Shown: positions 1 to 12,246 of the stretch, in pieces | Layout of the letters: every line of letters starts with the position of its first letter | Numbering within the stretch: position 1 is the stretch's first letter | Source: Artocarpus heterophyllus | Lineage: Eukaryota; Streptophyta; Magnoliopsida; Rosales; Moraceae | Length of the DNA: 64,000 nt | Assembly: GCA_025403435.1 (NCBI GenBank) | Contig: CM046351.1 | Coordinates: forward strand, 1,461,796-1,525,795 | Direction of reading: 5' to 3' | The notes under the pieces: model-generated | What the model was told of the DNA's origin: nothing | Seen by the model: only the letters and a program-made list of their open reading frames with translations | Database searches by the model: none | Translations under genes and position numbers: made by a program

Positions 1-567
1 TTATACTCTAAAAAGAACAAGTTTATCATATTCTAAGGAAAACAAATGTTCTGTGTTACCAAAGAGAAGGGGGAAAAAGAACCAGCAGCTTTCAAGCGAA
101 TAAGAACTCATACAGAAGGCAGACGTCTAGAAATACCGCAGGGAATTCTACAGGTTCACTATATTCTCCCTACAGAATTGGATGCCTATTTCTGGTCAAT
201 GATGTATCGGCACAACAGGACGGTGCTGCATATAGATGAGAATAGGCGGCCACTCTAACCTAAATTTTCATCTTCCTCTTAATTTTGTATGTATATTTTG
301 TAGAAATTTGCAGCTCTTCAGCATCTGAAATAATGTGTCCGCCCCCTCTCACTTATTTTTCTTAACTCTCCCCCGAGCACAGACACCAATTGGGAAATTT
401 ATAATTAAACAACACAAAAGAAAGCAAAAGAAGCTTTTTCTACAAAGAGCCAAAAAGAAAGAAAAAGGGAGTAACTTGATTAAAAAGAAGGGAGGAGGTA
501 GTTAAAAAAAGAATGAAGACAAGTTGTACGACATTAGAATTTGAACAAACAAAAAAAAATCAGTTAC
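1..567 (-). other. Last intron of the PRR7-like gene (partial)
   Basis: Reads from the GTAACT donor after CFRKR toward the left edge. No CCT-domain remainder, rRNA or tRNA is visible. The short plus-strand ORF at 46-258 resembles nothing I know. Confidence 0.6.
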
Positions 568-3500
568 CCTTTTACGAAAGCATCTCTCCTTTCTCTTCTG
601 GCGAAACTTGGTCAATGCAGCTTCCCTCGGTGCAGACTTCTTGTCATCTGCTCCCCCACTCCCACTAGCATCACCACTGCAATTTTTACCAGAAACTCCA
701 TTCTCACTTTCAATGTTTATCCCTCCAACTTTAATCGCAGCACTCCTCCCATGGTTGCTGCCTGAAGCACTTCTATTGATGCTGCAATTTCCAGCGTTAG
801 CATCGACCGGCCTACTCAGGATATTGGATGAACCACAACGTGGAGCAGCTGTAGCCAATTTCTTAAGCGGAAGATTGTTATGATCGGTTGGATGCTGTTG
901 TTGAATACCATGAATGGGATGATGATGGACGTGATAGTTATCATAATGGATATGAAGGTGCTGACTATGATGATCCTCGTGGGCACCCTTTGATTGAGCT
1001 GGCATCATACTAGCCGTCTCGTCATCGGCATTATCAATTATTACTTGCTGTGGAGCATAAGAAAGGTCATTTTTCACAGGATGGAAAGCAGACGAAGGAT
1101 AAAATTGTTGGATGGTCGATGCTGCAGCTGAATTGATATAAACAACATGCCTAGTAAAAGCATTATTGGTTGTATAGCCCATATCAATATTGTTGCTAGC
1201 TGCATTTGAGGTGTGATTGGGAGGACTGCCACTCATTTGAGATCGAATATCGTGAAATTCCTTCTTCGTAATTTCCATGCTATTATCACGTGGAAAAGTG
1301 CTTCCCGCATTCCCATTAGGAGCCTTGTTAGCATTTGACGCTGCATTGTACCTGCAGAAAAACAATAGCGCTTGCTCCAGATAAATGAACTGCTCATATA
1401 GACTATTGAAAAGTCCAGATCTTCAGTAATTCCTTATACCTTGAGAAGGCTGAAGAGTCCGAACGCCTCAAGACATTTCTATCATCTTGTGTGGTGGTGC
1501 CAGTGCTTTTTTCTCCTCTGAGTCTTTTAAAACTGAGCTCCAGGGATGGCATTTCATCCGTATCATCAATGTCTTTATTCTTAATGTCCGATTTGCAATG
1601 TCCATTTGAAGCCTGAAACTCTGTGCTGTCCATCTGAAGATCAGTTGCGTTAGTGACAACACCAGTCAACATATGACTTTCACAATTCAGCTTGTTAGAT
1701 GGCTTCTCATAATCAAAGTCAACCTGTCCCTCGTTAATCTGCTCATTGAATTTACTAGAACCCATCTGAACCAGGTTAATTTGCCTCGTGAGAGTGCTTT
1801 TGTTTGGAATGTCATTTGGATATTCAAGTTGCACTTTCATTTTAATGGACATGCCAATCTCCAAGTCTTTTCCCATTGCACCGCCATCTGGAAGGAATTA
1901 TTCATTGTTACAAACATACACATTGGCAAATAATATGGAACAGTACATAGAAAACTTTGATATAACTGTACAAAGCCACAAAAGGTCGATGAAACTTGAG
2001 GCATACCTATATTTTCCTTCTGTTCAGGGGACTTATTTCTTGCAGCTGCAGAGACCAACTTGTCATTACTCGTTTCAGCATTTGGATGGACAACCCAGGC
2101 ACAAGTACTATCAGGACACTCGGCTGTTTGATCCCATGAAGACGTCTGTCTTGGGCTGTCAACTTCGACAGCTTGTTTAGTCCAAGAACTCTATGGAATG
2201 GATCAGCGGAACAAATTAACAGCTTTGACAATACACATCCATTTATGTTTCAAAGCAACATGATGGATTTAAGATTGACAACTATGACTAAAATATAATT
2301 CACCAAAAGCCTACGGACACATCGGCAGTTTCTTCCTAGATGTCTCACTATTGTTTTTGCCTGAGCTCAAATTGCAGTAAAATGGAAACCAATTGCTTGA
2401 AACCATTTTACCGCGTGTGCACAAACAAAATATAATTTATTGGAATTTTGTATGAAATCACATTGATGTCACCGTTATTTTAACTGCTTCACAAGCAGAA
2501 TATGAATGCATATTGAAGTACTCATATGCTCTTAGACAGTACATATGCATATTGAAGTACTCATTTACTCAATATGAATGCAAATTGAATTACTCATTTT
2601 GTATGAATGCATATTTTAACTGCTTCACAAGCAGAATATGAATGCATATTGAAGTACTCATTTGCTCTTAGACAGTATATGTGGAAAAATTGTGAATAAT
2701 ATCTAGAAACTATAAAAGATATTACTTTTTTTTTTAATAAAATTAAAAAGACTATCAAAGATCTTGGACTTGCTAATTTATATTATAATGTTATACCTGA
2801 GTGCCACTCCCATTGTCACTTCCATCGCCGGCATTCAAACCAACACTTCCATTCTCTTCCTCATCATTGCTTCCAGTGTTGTTGTCAGATTTTTCAACAC
2901 TCTTTGACTCGACAGATTTTTGAGTTTGTGCACCACTTTCGCTGCCGCTCCCACTAGACTGAAGAAGGGCAAGAATTAGAATTGATAATTTGAGACAAGC
3001 AACAAAAACAGATAATTCTGATTTTCAATAATGGATTGAATATGAATCCACTAATATTATTTTACAAAAACAGAGATTTTCAAATTGATGTTAGTAAGCA
3101 AGATGCTGAATTGAAAAGGGGAAAATACTGATGGTCTTTGTAGCCCGTAACTTATGAAGGGAGCTACCGTCTTCAAACCTTTGCCAAGTGACAGCACCTG
3201 ACCATTTGATGCCCCCTAGATGAGGAACTACTATACTATTCATACGTATCAAAAATATATATATTCTTTTGTACTACGAATGCTGCACGAGAATAACTTG
3301 ATTTAAATGAAAGTCGCAAATTGGTTGGGCAGAAATCTAACAAAATCAAGAAATTGTAATAACTCACACTGTGACATCTCCTCCAAACATGCTGCCAAAG
3401 GTTTTTAAGCTCATTCTTCCGTATGGGCTTCCCCAAAAAATCAACAGCACCCTTCGACAAACACTTAAAGACTAGACCCATTGAGTCATGAGATGACATC

Positions 3501-4860
3501 ACTGCAGACAAATCTCACCAAAGGAACAGTTTAAAGTATCTATCTTGTAAACTGTAACAAGAGTTTCGTTCCTACTTCATAAAACAATTACAAGATGGAT
3601 GTGAAGAGAAACTTACTAATCACAGGAACATTTTTGCGTGTCTTATGGCTCATGATCTTGCATAAAAGACCAACGCCTGACAAGCAAGGTATGACTACCT
3701 CAGTTAAAACGAGATCAACATGATTGGTCAAATCTTCAAGTATCTTCCATGCTTGTAATCCATTTGTGGCTTCAATAACTGACAATACACAAGTAAATAC
3801 CTTAATTGTTAGATACTCCCAAAAAATAAAAAATAAAAAATAAAAACAACAACAACTACTCCTACTACTCTACCAATATCTTTTGGAATACATTGAAATT
3901 TCTGATTCTAGAGAATAAGTAGTGGAAAAATTAAAAATAGATAGTCCCTGGACAGAAGAGACCTCCTTAAAGAAATTAGAATAAAACCGAAAAAAAAAAG
4001 GAAAAAAACACACATTAATAAAGCTAATAAAGTCAAATGCGGCTCTCATTGCACTCTCAATGGGCTATGTTGACTACAGACCGTAATGTTATCTGGACAG
4101 CAAGCCAATTGATTGTCCCTTAGTTTTCCTTAATCTTTTACCAAAGGATGTTTTGCCTTTGCAGAGATTCAGTCTCTTCAGATTGCATCAAAATTACGAA
4201 GCCAAAAGTTCATAAAACATGAATAGGAATCTATAGAAAACATACATGAACATAAGATATCCTTGGTGGGCGCCTTAAAATAATATATGGAAGTCTTGGA
4301 AGCATCAGGACAGAGAAAATTCACACAATGAGCTACCCTTTTTGGCCTAGGTTCTAGATAGTGATAAAAAACTTACACAAAAGGAAAGGTATTAAAGCAA
4401 CTACATACTCTCATGTTCTTAAAGCAACATTTGTATTTTTAAAAATTGCAATGTACAAACACCATGTCCTTTTAGATCAACTATATGCATAGATGAAGAC
4501 CAAGTTACTTTACCAACCTTCATAACTGCAATTTCGAAGTAGTGCAGTGACAACATGGCGAGTAGAATCATCGTTTTCCACCAGCAAAACCTTGAGAGAC
4601 CTAAGATGTAGGAACCTCTCCCAACACACCATTGCCCCTTGAGGCTGCTGCTGCTGTGGCATTTGCAGGACACCCTGGGCTTCGGCCGCCCTGCCCCGCC
4701 CATCTATCGCATCCCCTGCTACACTACTGTTACCTACCTCATCGTCCTCAAGTAACCTTTGTTCCTGAACCCCAACGTCATTGTTAACACCCTTCTTCCC
4801 ATCCTGCAGCTGGTAATTTATTTCCAGAAGCTCTTTGGACTTGTCGTCATCGAAGCTCAT
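568..4860 (-). CDS. PRR7: PRR7-like pseudo-response regulator (circadian clock), 3' end off window
   Basis: Transcriptional repressor of the plant circadian clock, acting in the nucleus. Seven coding exons are visible (high to low): 4518-4860, 3617-3778, 3368-3501, 2797-2958, 2007-2190, 1440-1887, 568-1351; they join in frame to 739 codons. Residues ~89-205 form the pseudo-receiver (VLLVENDD, then KPIRKNEL). The phospho-acceptor Asp is Glu (E141 in LVLTEVV), as in all PRRs. The middle region has the PRR7 block [17 protein letters not shown]. The last visible exon ends inside the CCT domain ([17 protein letters not shown]) at a GTAACT donor. The remaining CCT half (the RYQSRK part) is not found in 1-567, so the last exon should lie beyond position 1. 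I chose the ATG at 4860 because the upstream in-frame extension contains no further ATG before a hydrophobic, intron-like stretch. PRR3/PRR37 are close relatives, but the linker fits PRR7 best. Confidence 0.93.
2477..2685. repeat. Direct repeat inside a PRR7 intron
   Basis: A ~70-bp unit starting ATTTTAACTGCTTCACAAGC occurs at about 2477 and again at about 2613. Shorter copies of its inner part (TGCATATTGAAGTACTCAT) lie between them. It is wholly within the intron 2191-2796. Confidence 0.75.
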
Positions 4861-5800
4861 CAGGACAATCCCTGCAGATCGGATTCGAAAACACTGATCA
4901 CAACTGGTAAAAACCCCTCTCAAAAAACTTAAAATTAATATCAAAAAATGTATGCTTTTCAAGAAACTAACCTCGGAACTTATGAGCCGGTTAATCTACT
5001 AGAAGCCGCAAATCAGTGATAACAGAAGTATTCATTAAGTTACTTTAACCCTGTAAAGCCAAGAGCATCATATCAGATAATTAAAAAATATATATATACT
5101 TTATAGCTCAATTCGTAGAACAATAAAATAAAGCAAAAGTGCATATAAGCAGAGAACTGCTCAGAGACTAGTACTTCTAGAAACTTCCTCAATAACCATA
5201 CCAAAAAATATTTAAAAAATTAAAATTAAAAATTTGTTGAAACCCTAAGTCAATACAGGAGAAAACTCCAGTCAAACAAAAACATGAACCCTAGAACAAA
5301 AAATAGAAGATTCAAAGATGAAAATCTGAAAGTACCAAATAAATTTCAGTTCTTACAGATTCAATCTTACAAAAATGGACTAAAAACGAAACAAAAATGG
5401 CCACTTTTGAACAATAATAAACACAAAAACATAAATAAAACCTCACCTTGAAAATTCATATTTTCTCCATTATCGAGCTCGATCCAGCTGAGAAAAAATA
5501 TCAAGAAAATACAAATATTTCCACCAAAAAAAAAAAAAAGAAAAATCTCAACTTCACAGATTAAGAATTACTTGCTAAAAAAACTATTAAAAATCAGAAA
5601 TATCTTTACTTTAAGCCAATACAAATTGTTATTTTCAGCTCAATTTGCAGAGAGAAATAGAAGGAAACAAAAAATAAATAAAGAAATTAATTGACCGTTC
5701 TGAGAAAGGGAGAGACTTTTAGAGAGAGAAGCTGAGAAAATGAGGAGAGAGAAATTATCGCCCTTTTTTTTGGGTAATTAAGGAGGAGGAGGAGAAGACA
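4861..5800 (-). other. 5' leader region of PRR7-like gene
   Basis: AT-rich, without coding potential. It probably holds the 5' UTR and one or more leader introns, as is common for PRR genes. A CT/GA-rich stretch at ~5698-5760 (GAGAGAGA) fits the transcription start area. No exon borders can be fixed by eye. Confidence 0.45.
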
Positions 5801-5822
5801 TTCCGACGACTCATCGAGATGC

Positions 5823-5980
5823 TGACGTGGCAAAACTGGAGGTGATGAGGCGCTAGGGGTGCCACGTAGAATGGAGATATTTAGGAGTAAGCCATTTTAG
5901 TCAGCCACGTGGCACGTGAGGTGGACGCGAATCTAAAGCCCTTAGCTCAACGTCTCTCAGATCTTCTGGGCGTACACGTG
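5823..5980 (-). promoter_or_regulatory. PRR7 promoter: G-box cluster plus evening-element-like site
   Basis: Three CACGTG G-boxes lie at 5906-5911, 5913-5918 and 5975-5980, the first two 1 bp apart. ACGT cores lie at ~5824 (TGACGTGG) and ~5862 (CCACGTAG). AAATATCT, the core of the evening element, reads on the minus strand at 5875-5882. G-boxes bind bHLH/bZIP factors and AAATATCT binds CCA1/LHY/RVE-type MYBs. Their combination directly upstream of a clock gene supports this as its promoter. Binding is inferred, not shown. Confidence 0.65.
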
Positions 5981-6338
5981 GCAAGTTAGAGGGGTGGGTC
6001 TCCTTTTTTGTTACGGCGTCGTTGTCAGCCTAAATCTGTTTTGGCGTCGTTCGTGAGGCCTGTTTGTCTTTGACGGTGTTAAACTTGCTTTAAATTTTAA
6101 ACATGTTTTTAAAAGAAGGTTATTAAGTGTAGTCTTTAATTTTTTTTTTTAACAGAAGAAAGAAAATATTGTGATAAAAATGTTTTAATTTTGGTTCAAA
6201 CTAGCAAAAGAAAAAGGGCTTAAAACTTAAGAACACATTTTTATAACATGTTTCGGTGGTGTATAAAATTGCTTTGTTTGACAATGTTGTTCTAATTATA
6301 TAATTTTAAGTACTATTGTGTACAACACTTACTTGTTA

Positions 6339-6667
6339 GACCATCTCTAATGTAAATATTAATGCCAATATTGTATTTACATTTTATCATAATTATTAAA
6401 CATTGAAACTTATAAAAGTAAACTTTTACTATTAAAATAATTAAAAAGTAAGAATGTTGCAATTATTAAAGCAAAAAATCAATCTTCAAACCAATTGGAT
6501 TTAAATGTCAAATTTGCTATATGTTAAACTTTGTGTCAAATTTACTACAAAGTTTTGTACACAACAAATTTAGCATTTTTAACGGCATTGCATTGGAGAG
6601 TATTTTTTTCACTTAAATGCTAAATTTGTCATTAGCATATCAATTTAGTATTGCATTGGATATGCTC
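6339..6667. mobile_element. MITE, Tourist/Harbinger-like, ~329 bp
   Basis: Imperfect terminal inverted repeats GACCATCTCTAATG (left) and GAGCATATCCAATG (right, reverse complement) are flanked by the trinucleotide TTA on both sides (6336-6338, 6668-6670). The interior is AT-rich and non-coding. TTA target duplications point to PIF/Harbinger-type mobilisation. Confidence 0.6.
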
Positions 6668-7144
6668 TTATAGTTTAAAGCAAAAGTATATTACAATATA
6701 AAACTCTCACATGCTACAGTAGATTGGTTCCCACTATATAGTTCCAACTGATTTCCAAAATACACTAATATTTTTATAAATATCATGTATGATTATAAAT
6801 TATTACTTTTTATTCTATTGTTATGGCATGCTTTTAATATGATTTTCCCCTATAATTACATAATAAAATCAAAGAATGCTGATGATAAAAATTTCCTGCG
6901 TCATATTTTTAAGGAATTTCTTGTATCTTTTAATTAAACAATAAAATGTTGCATTTAAAATTGGAAGATAAGTCTTAGGGCATGTTTAACACACCATATT
7001 GTATTGCATAATATTGTATTGTATTAGTATTATACAATACATTGTTTGGTTTTATACCTATTAGCATATTGTATTACACCCTACAATATTTGTTTACCAT
7101 CGTATTGTATTGTATTAGTATTTAAACTTTAAATATAGTAAATT

Positions 7145-7638
7145 TGAGTCATGGTTTTGGGGTCATTATTCAGATTCAAGATTGGGGTCGCGATTTGAGA
7201 TCGAGATTGGGATTGGTATTTGAGACCGAAGTCAAGGTTGAGATTTGGGATTGAGGTTGAGGTCGTGATTTGGAGTCGGGGTCAAGGACAGGATTCGAGA
7301 CCATAGTCGGGATTGAGATTCGAGGCCGAGGTCAGGGACAGGGATGGATTTGGGACCAAGGTCAGGGTGAGATTTAGGGCTAGGGTTAGGGTCGAGATTT
7401 TGAGCTGGAGATGGGGACAAGGTTTGGGATCGAAGTCAGGATTCAAGATAGAGGTTGGGATTCGAGACCGATGTCATGGTTGAGATTCGTGATTTTAGGA
7501 TCATGGTTAGGGTCGGCATTCAGGGTTGAGACCAAGGTCAGATCCGGATTCGGGGCCGAGGTAGTGGGTTAGGATTTGAGACCAGTGTCGGGGTCGGGAC
7601 TGGTGTTGGGGTCAAGATTGGGCTAGGGTCAAGGTAAG
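7145..7638. repeat. G-rich degenerate tandem repeat (left arm)
   Basis: Repeating GAT-TYGGGACC-RAGGTC-RGGGT-like units, G-rich on plus. The repeat is continuous with 16612-16905 once the LTR retrotransposon is removed. GGGTTAGGG-like pieces inside are part of this unit, not a telomere array. Confidence 0.75.
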
Positions 7639-9997
7639 TGTAACGCCCCTATATGGGGGTTAACAGTTTTTAATGAGATAAAATAAAAATAAATAATAAA
7701 AGTAAAACCTTAAAGATTAAAATTTGCCCGGGACTTAAATGAAAACTCTCAACTCAAAAATAAAAATATAAACGACAAATAAACCACAGTTTTAATGTAG
7801 CACCTTAAATTTAATAATATAAACTGTTGTCATCATCATTTTAACCCTCAACACATTATAATACAGTCACAGAAAGTAACAATTGATGCTTACATTATCA
7901 TGAAGAACATTCTTTACAATTGAGCAGTCCCAATGTAATATAGTTACATCGCTTCCTCAACTATATTTCTCGTAGCCACCTCACACTTAGTGAGTCCTGA
8001 AAAGATATAAACATAAGGGAATGAGCAACACTATGCTCAGTAGAGAAAGCCATTACTCACCTTTAGGTTTTTATCATTACCACATTAAAATCTGCATGGT
8101 TAGTAGGTTACATCATATTCCAGATTATGAGGTTTATTATGATCACATCTTATGGATACCGTAGTTAATCATTACCAAGTGTCATAATTACACATTTATA
8201 CAAATATTACCAATCATCATTGTTCCTAGGTATCCATGTTAAATTGAGTATCACTCAACTCATCGAGACCCAAATGGGCGCACTTGATCACCCTATAAAC
8301 ATTCCAAGGGTGTTCCGGTGAGGGGACATCAAGCCCCGAGTCCTCACCAAGTCGATTCCTGTACAGTGTGTTCTGGGACTTTCAACCCAAGGAAGCGTCA
8401 TCGCCTTCCCCCTATTTTACCTTTTAGGGTATTCATGCCCAAGGACGTAACCGTCGCCCTCTTCATGTCTTACAATTTCTCTATATTGAATCATTATCAA
8501 TAGAGTTAGTTTTCCTAACCATGCTTCTCAATTTATAACATGTGTAAATTCATTATGTTCCTCGCCGTACAATACAAGACGAGTCCATGTCATAGTTTCA
8601 TATGTGATACTCATATAATATCAGTTCAACATAGATATATATATTGCGGCAAAACAATCAATTTTAATTCTATAAAAACCTTACAAAAGATGAGTAATAG
8701 AATCCCTACCTTTCAAGCTTATCAACAATCTTTTAATCCTGGAATCAGTTAACGTTAGCTCCATACTCCCTTGATCCTAAGGCGTGCATAAGGACAATTA
8801 AAACTAAAGCACAACATACAACTACATTCATAAATAAATCATGTGTAAACCTATCTTACTAGTATGCCATTAAAGCTTTTATATAAATCTCTTTTGAATA
8901 CCACAGTAAACAATTTTTGTCTTAACACAATATAAAATGTGAACAAGTAATCTATATGTTTTAGTCCCTAATAAGATTCATCAATCACTTAGGATAATAT
9001 TGGAAAGGTTGCAAGACATTAAAGAATTAGGTGGTGAGCAAAGATGGGTTCTTGGTTCAGGTTAGCAGCTGGTATACCATAACAAACTGGCAGATTTACT
9101 AGTTTCCAATACAAAAATTAAATAATTCTTAGAAAATAAAATACAACTCCGATTTAGGTTTATGATAGCTCGTTAGAAAGCCTAGGATGCTACTTTTCAA
9201 ATATGCAAACCAATTCATAAAATTCATTTTAATTTAATCTTAGAATTTCAAGAAATAACCACTGCCCATAGAGGTATTACAAAGTTTAACAATATAAATT
9301 TTCTGTCTAGGGCATATACACTTAGACTTCATACATATGCTCCAAAATAGCAACAAACATATACTTAGGTTTAAGAACGCAAATTTGAATAATCCTTTAG
9401 TATAAAAGAAAATTTATAAATGAAAGACTAAATTTGTTCATAAGATTCTAACCTCGGATTATGGTTAGTTGGAAGCTTGAAATGGCTTCAAAACAGGTTC
9501 CTTTACTTCGGTATGACTGAAATTCTTGCTCAAATGGAGGTGATGGTGGCTGATTTTTATGGCTGCCTTGAAGAAGTTCTCTAAGTATTTTGCTTCAGCA
9601 AAGAAATGAGAAGAAGAGTGTGGGAACCGTGGAAGAGAAAGGAAGAAAAGATGAAGTCTTTGAAGAGAAGTGATAGAAACAATTATAGAGGAGACATGTT
9701 GAAGCATGTCACGGAGGAAATAAAGAAAATGAGGGTCAAGAGTAGTTGGAAAAGATATCCTTATGTCTCATCCAAAGACTTTAACACACATAATGCCAAT
9801 ATGACATTTTTGAGATTTATTAGAAGTTCTAAGGCTTTTTAGTAATCATACTAAATAAATATAGGAGAATTTTAGAAAACTTAAAAATAGATAAAAATAA
9901 ATATTATAAAATAAATTTAAATGAAGCAATTTTTTTTTATACATTAAAAATTAATTTAATTACCTCAATACCCGTTAGGAGAATAACGGGTGTCACA
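7639..9997 (-). repeat. 3' LTR of the LOG-bearing retrotransposon
   Basis: 2,359 bp, apparently identical to 14248-16606 at a constant offset of 6,609 bp. Short ORFs inside it (for example near 8318-8503 on plus) recur in every LTR copy only because the LTR itself is conserved. Confidence 0.92.
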
Positions 9998-10000
9998 GCT

Positions 10001-10015
10001 CTACCCCCCTTAAAG
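10001..10015 (-). promoter_or_regulatory. Polypurine tract of the LOG-bearing element
   Basis: The minus strand reads CTTTAAGGGGGGTAG just before the 3' LTR start TGTGACACCC. This is the expected primer for plus-strand DNA synthesis in LTR retrotransposition. Confidence 0.8.
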
Positions 10016-10952
10016 AAATTTCGTCCTCGAAATTTCAATTCTAGCAATACTAGTAAAAATTTTGATTCCATTATGATTCCAATTCCGAGTCTAAACCGTT
10101 AATGTTGTTTATCTTCCAAAGTTAAGTTATCGTATCTCCACTTATTTACTTGCATAATAAATCTTACTCCTAAATCCCTCAATGAGAGTATTTCTGATAA
10201 GTTTCAACTTATAACACCGTATAATAGTCTAAGAATCTGATCAGGCATACATATTGACCATATCATGATTCCAGTCCTTCATTGTCCATGGACCGTGATT
10301 TACAATCACATTTAAGGAGATTGCTAGAGAAATTTTATATACTTCATCTTTAGGTTCCTTTTCCTTTTTGAGTAAGGAAAAGTCAAATATATTTGATTTC
10401 ATACCTCAACTAATAAACTAAAACATAATCATAAAACATATATCACAAACACTTATATTCAAAACTATACATTAAACTTACTCATAGAGATATTAAACGG
10501 AATCTCAGAGTTGCAAACATACCCGACATATTTTTCATTAAACAGCTATCCTCATGACACAAACATTCAACCCAAATACTATACTCATATTTCATATGGA
10601 ATATCCCCATAACTGACTCTGGTACTTCCACATAATATTAACAGAATATTACACATTACAAACATAATACGGATACGTTTCGAGAGTACAAGGCACTCCG
10701 TATACCAGCTATCCATATCATGCATGCTTATAGGATACAAAAACATCGATAAACAAAAGATCGGACCTTAAGAAGGATGCGTTTCGAGAGCATCAAGTAC
10801 TCCGTATCCAGCCATCCCGGCATTAGGCTCAATGAATCTAAAAGATTGAACAACGACGTACCACAAGAAACACAAAATACAAGGTAAACGGTTATTCGTA
10901 ACACACGAAATACGGACACACATGCCTACATGCCAAAGATAAAACAAAAAGA

Positions 10953-11603
10953 TTACAGATGGAGATTCAAATCAATTGGCCGCTCCCGGCTTTCCCTTTC
11001 CCATTCAAGCTTGGATGTTGCAGTGTCGAATTCTGGATGTATGATTTGCATTTTATCTATCAATTCCTCAGCTGTTGAAGCAGTAACAAAGATTTGTCTC
11101 TCCGATTCTGTAGTGATGTTTTCTTCCACAGCGTAATCTAGAAATTTCAAAAGACCGTCATAAAAACCCTTTACGTTCAGCAGACCCAAAGGTTTGGAAT
11201 AAAAGCCCAACAATTGCCCACAAGCAACTATAAATATTTCCTCAAGAGTACCTAGACCACCAGGTAATGCTATAAAAGCATCAGAATTATAGATTATGTC
11301 TTTAAAATTTTTAGGGATACTCCTGACTCCTTCTCCCTTACCTATGGCTTCCTTACAAAGGTTTCCTTCAACTGGAATATGAGGCCAAATTCTTACATCA
11401 GTAGCGTCGCTAGACCTAGCTGCTAGTGCCATATTTACCATCATTTTTATACTACCACCCCCATAGATTATGTTAATCTTCTTGCGTGCTAGGACTTGCC
11501 CTAAGTGATTTGCAGCTTCTAAATAAGCTTTATCTTTTCCAAGGCTGGAACCACAAAAGACACAGACATTCTTTATTTTCTTCGTGGACTGGGAGGTAGA
11601 CAT
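10953..11603 (-). CDS. LOG-like protein carried in an LTR retrotransposon (intronless)
   Basis: 216 aa from the ATG at 11603; the frame stays open upstream to a GTG at 11642. LOG enzymes release active cytokinin bases from riboside monophosphates through a Rossmann-like fold. Seen: N-terminal VCVFCGSSLGKDKAYLEAA (13-31), YGGG (47-50), DAFIALPGGLGTLEEI (108-123, the PGGxGTxxE signature with Leu for the usual Tyr), KPLGLLNVKGFYDGLL (137-152), and a C-terminal SKLEWE. Plant LOG genes have several introns; this copy has none and lies in element sense between the primer site and polypurine tract, so capture from a spliced transcript is likely. In my alignment the Arg of the family's HxRK motif falls on Asn99, and GLMG after the glycine stretch is KMMV. 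Cytokinin-releasing activity is therefore doubtful. The frame has no stop or frameshift. Confidence 0.85.
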   Translation of the reverse strand: MSTSQSTKKIKNVCVFCGSSLGKDKAYLEAANHLGQVLARKKINIIYGGGSIKMMVNMALAARSSDATDVRIWPHIPVEGNLCKEAIGKGEGVRSIPKNFKDIIYNSDAFIALPGGLGTLEEIFIVACGQLLGFYSKPLGLLNVKGFYDGLLKFLDYAVEENITTESERQIFVTASTAEELIDKMQIIHPEFDTATSKLEWERESRERPIDLNLHL

Positions 11604-12246
11604 ATTTGGTTTATAGAAGTGGTTGCTTAATGTCTGCTCCACTTAGACTTCGGGTTCTACATGAGATTTTAAAGATGAGAAATATACAAAAAGGGCTAAA
11701 GAGATAGACGAGTAGGTAATGAAAAGGTAATCCAAAGATTTAAACAAAATCTTGTGCGGATAAGAAAGTAAGATAAGGTGATTGATAGTTTACAGAAAAT
11801 CTGATTCACTTTTTGAAAAAGATTAGACTCTAATTGTATAACTTTTGACAATTGAGAACAATTCGACAGAAGACCCTCATGACACAACTGTAGACTTTTT
11901 GACAAATATACACCAAGTCTAGAAATTTAATATAAACGACAAATACTGTAGAACTTTTGAAATTTGAGACACAAATCTTGAAATATCTGGATAAGCTTTT
12001 CAAAATTCAAACATATTACTGTACCGTATGTAACGTGTCTGATAAGATAATATATTTTATTATATATATATTTAAGAAAATCATAAATTAAATAAGATAT
12101 TAACACTTACTGTATCAATCTAATAATCACAATTATTTCAAACACAAAAGCAAATATTCTGAGTAAAAGAAAAACACAAACTGTTGAACATCAGCTAAAA
12201 CTGCTTCAAATAAGTAAAGACTAAATAACCTTTATAGAGCGATGAC

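Noticed and set aside
502..883. Plus-strand ORFs over PRR7 exon sequence
   Set aside because: Shadows of the minus-strand PRR7 exon, whose family match is clear.
7145..7638. Telomere-like GGGTTAGGG pieces
   Set aside because: They are variants of the local ~25-bp degenerate unit, not runs of TTTAGGG, so no interstitial telomere is called.
8318..8503. ORF of 61 aa repeated exactly at 14927-15112 and similar at 18073
   Set aside because: Lies inside the LTRs and is antisense to the element; identity reflects LTR duplication, not a conserved gene.
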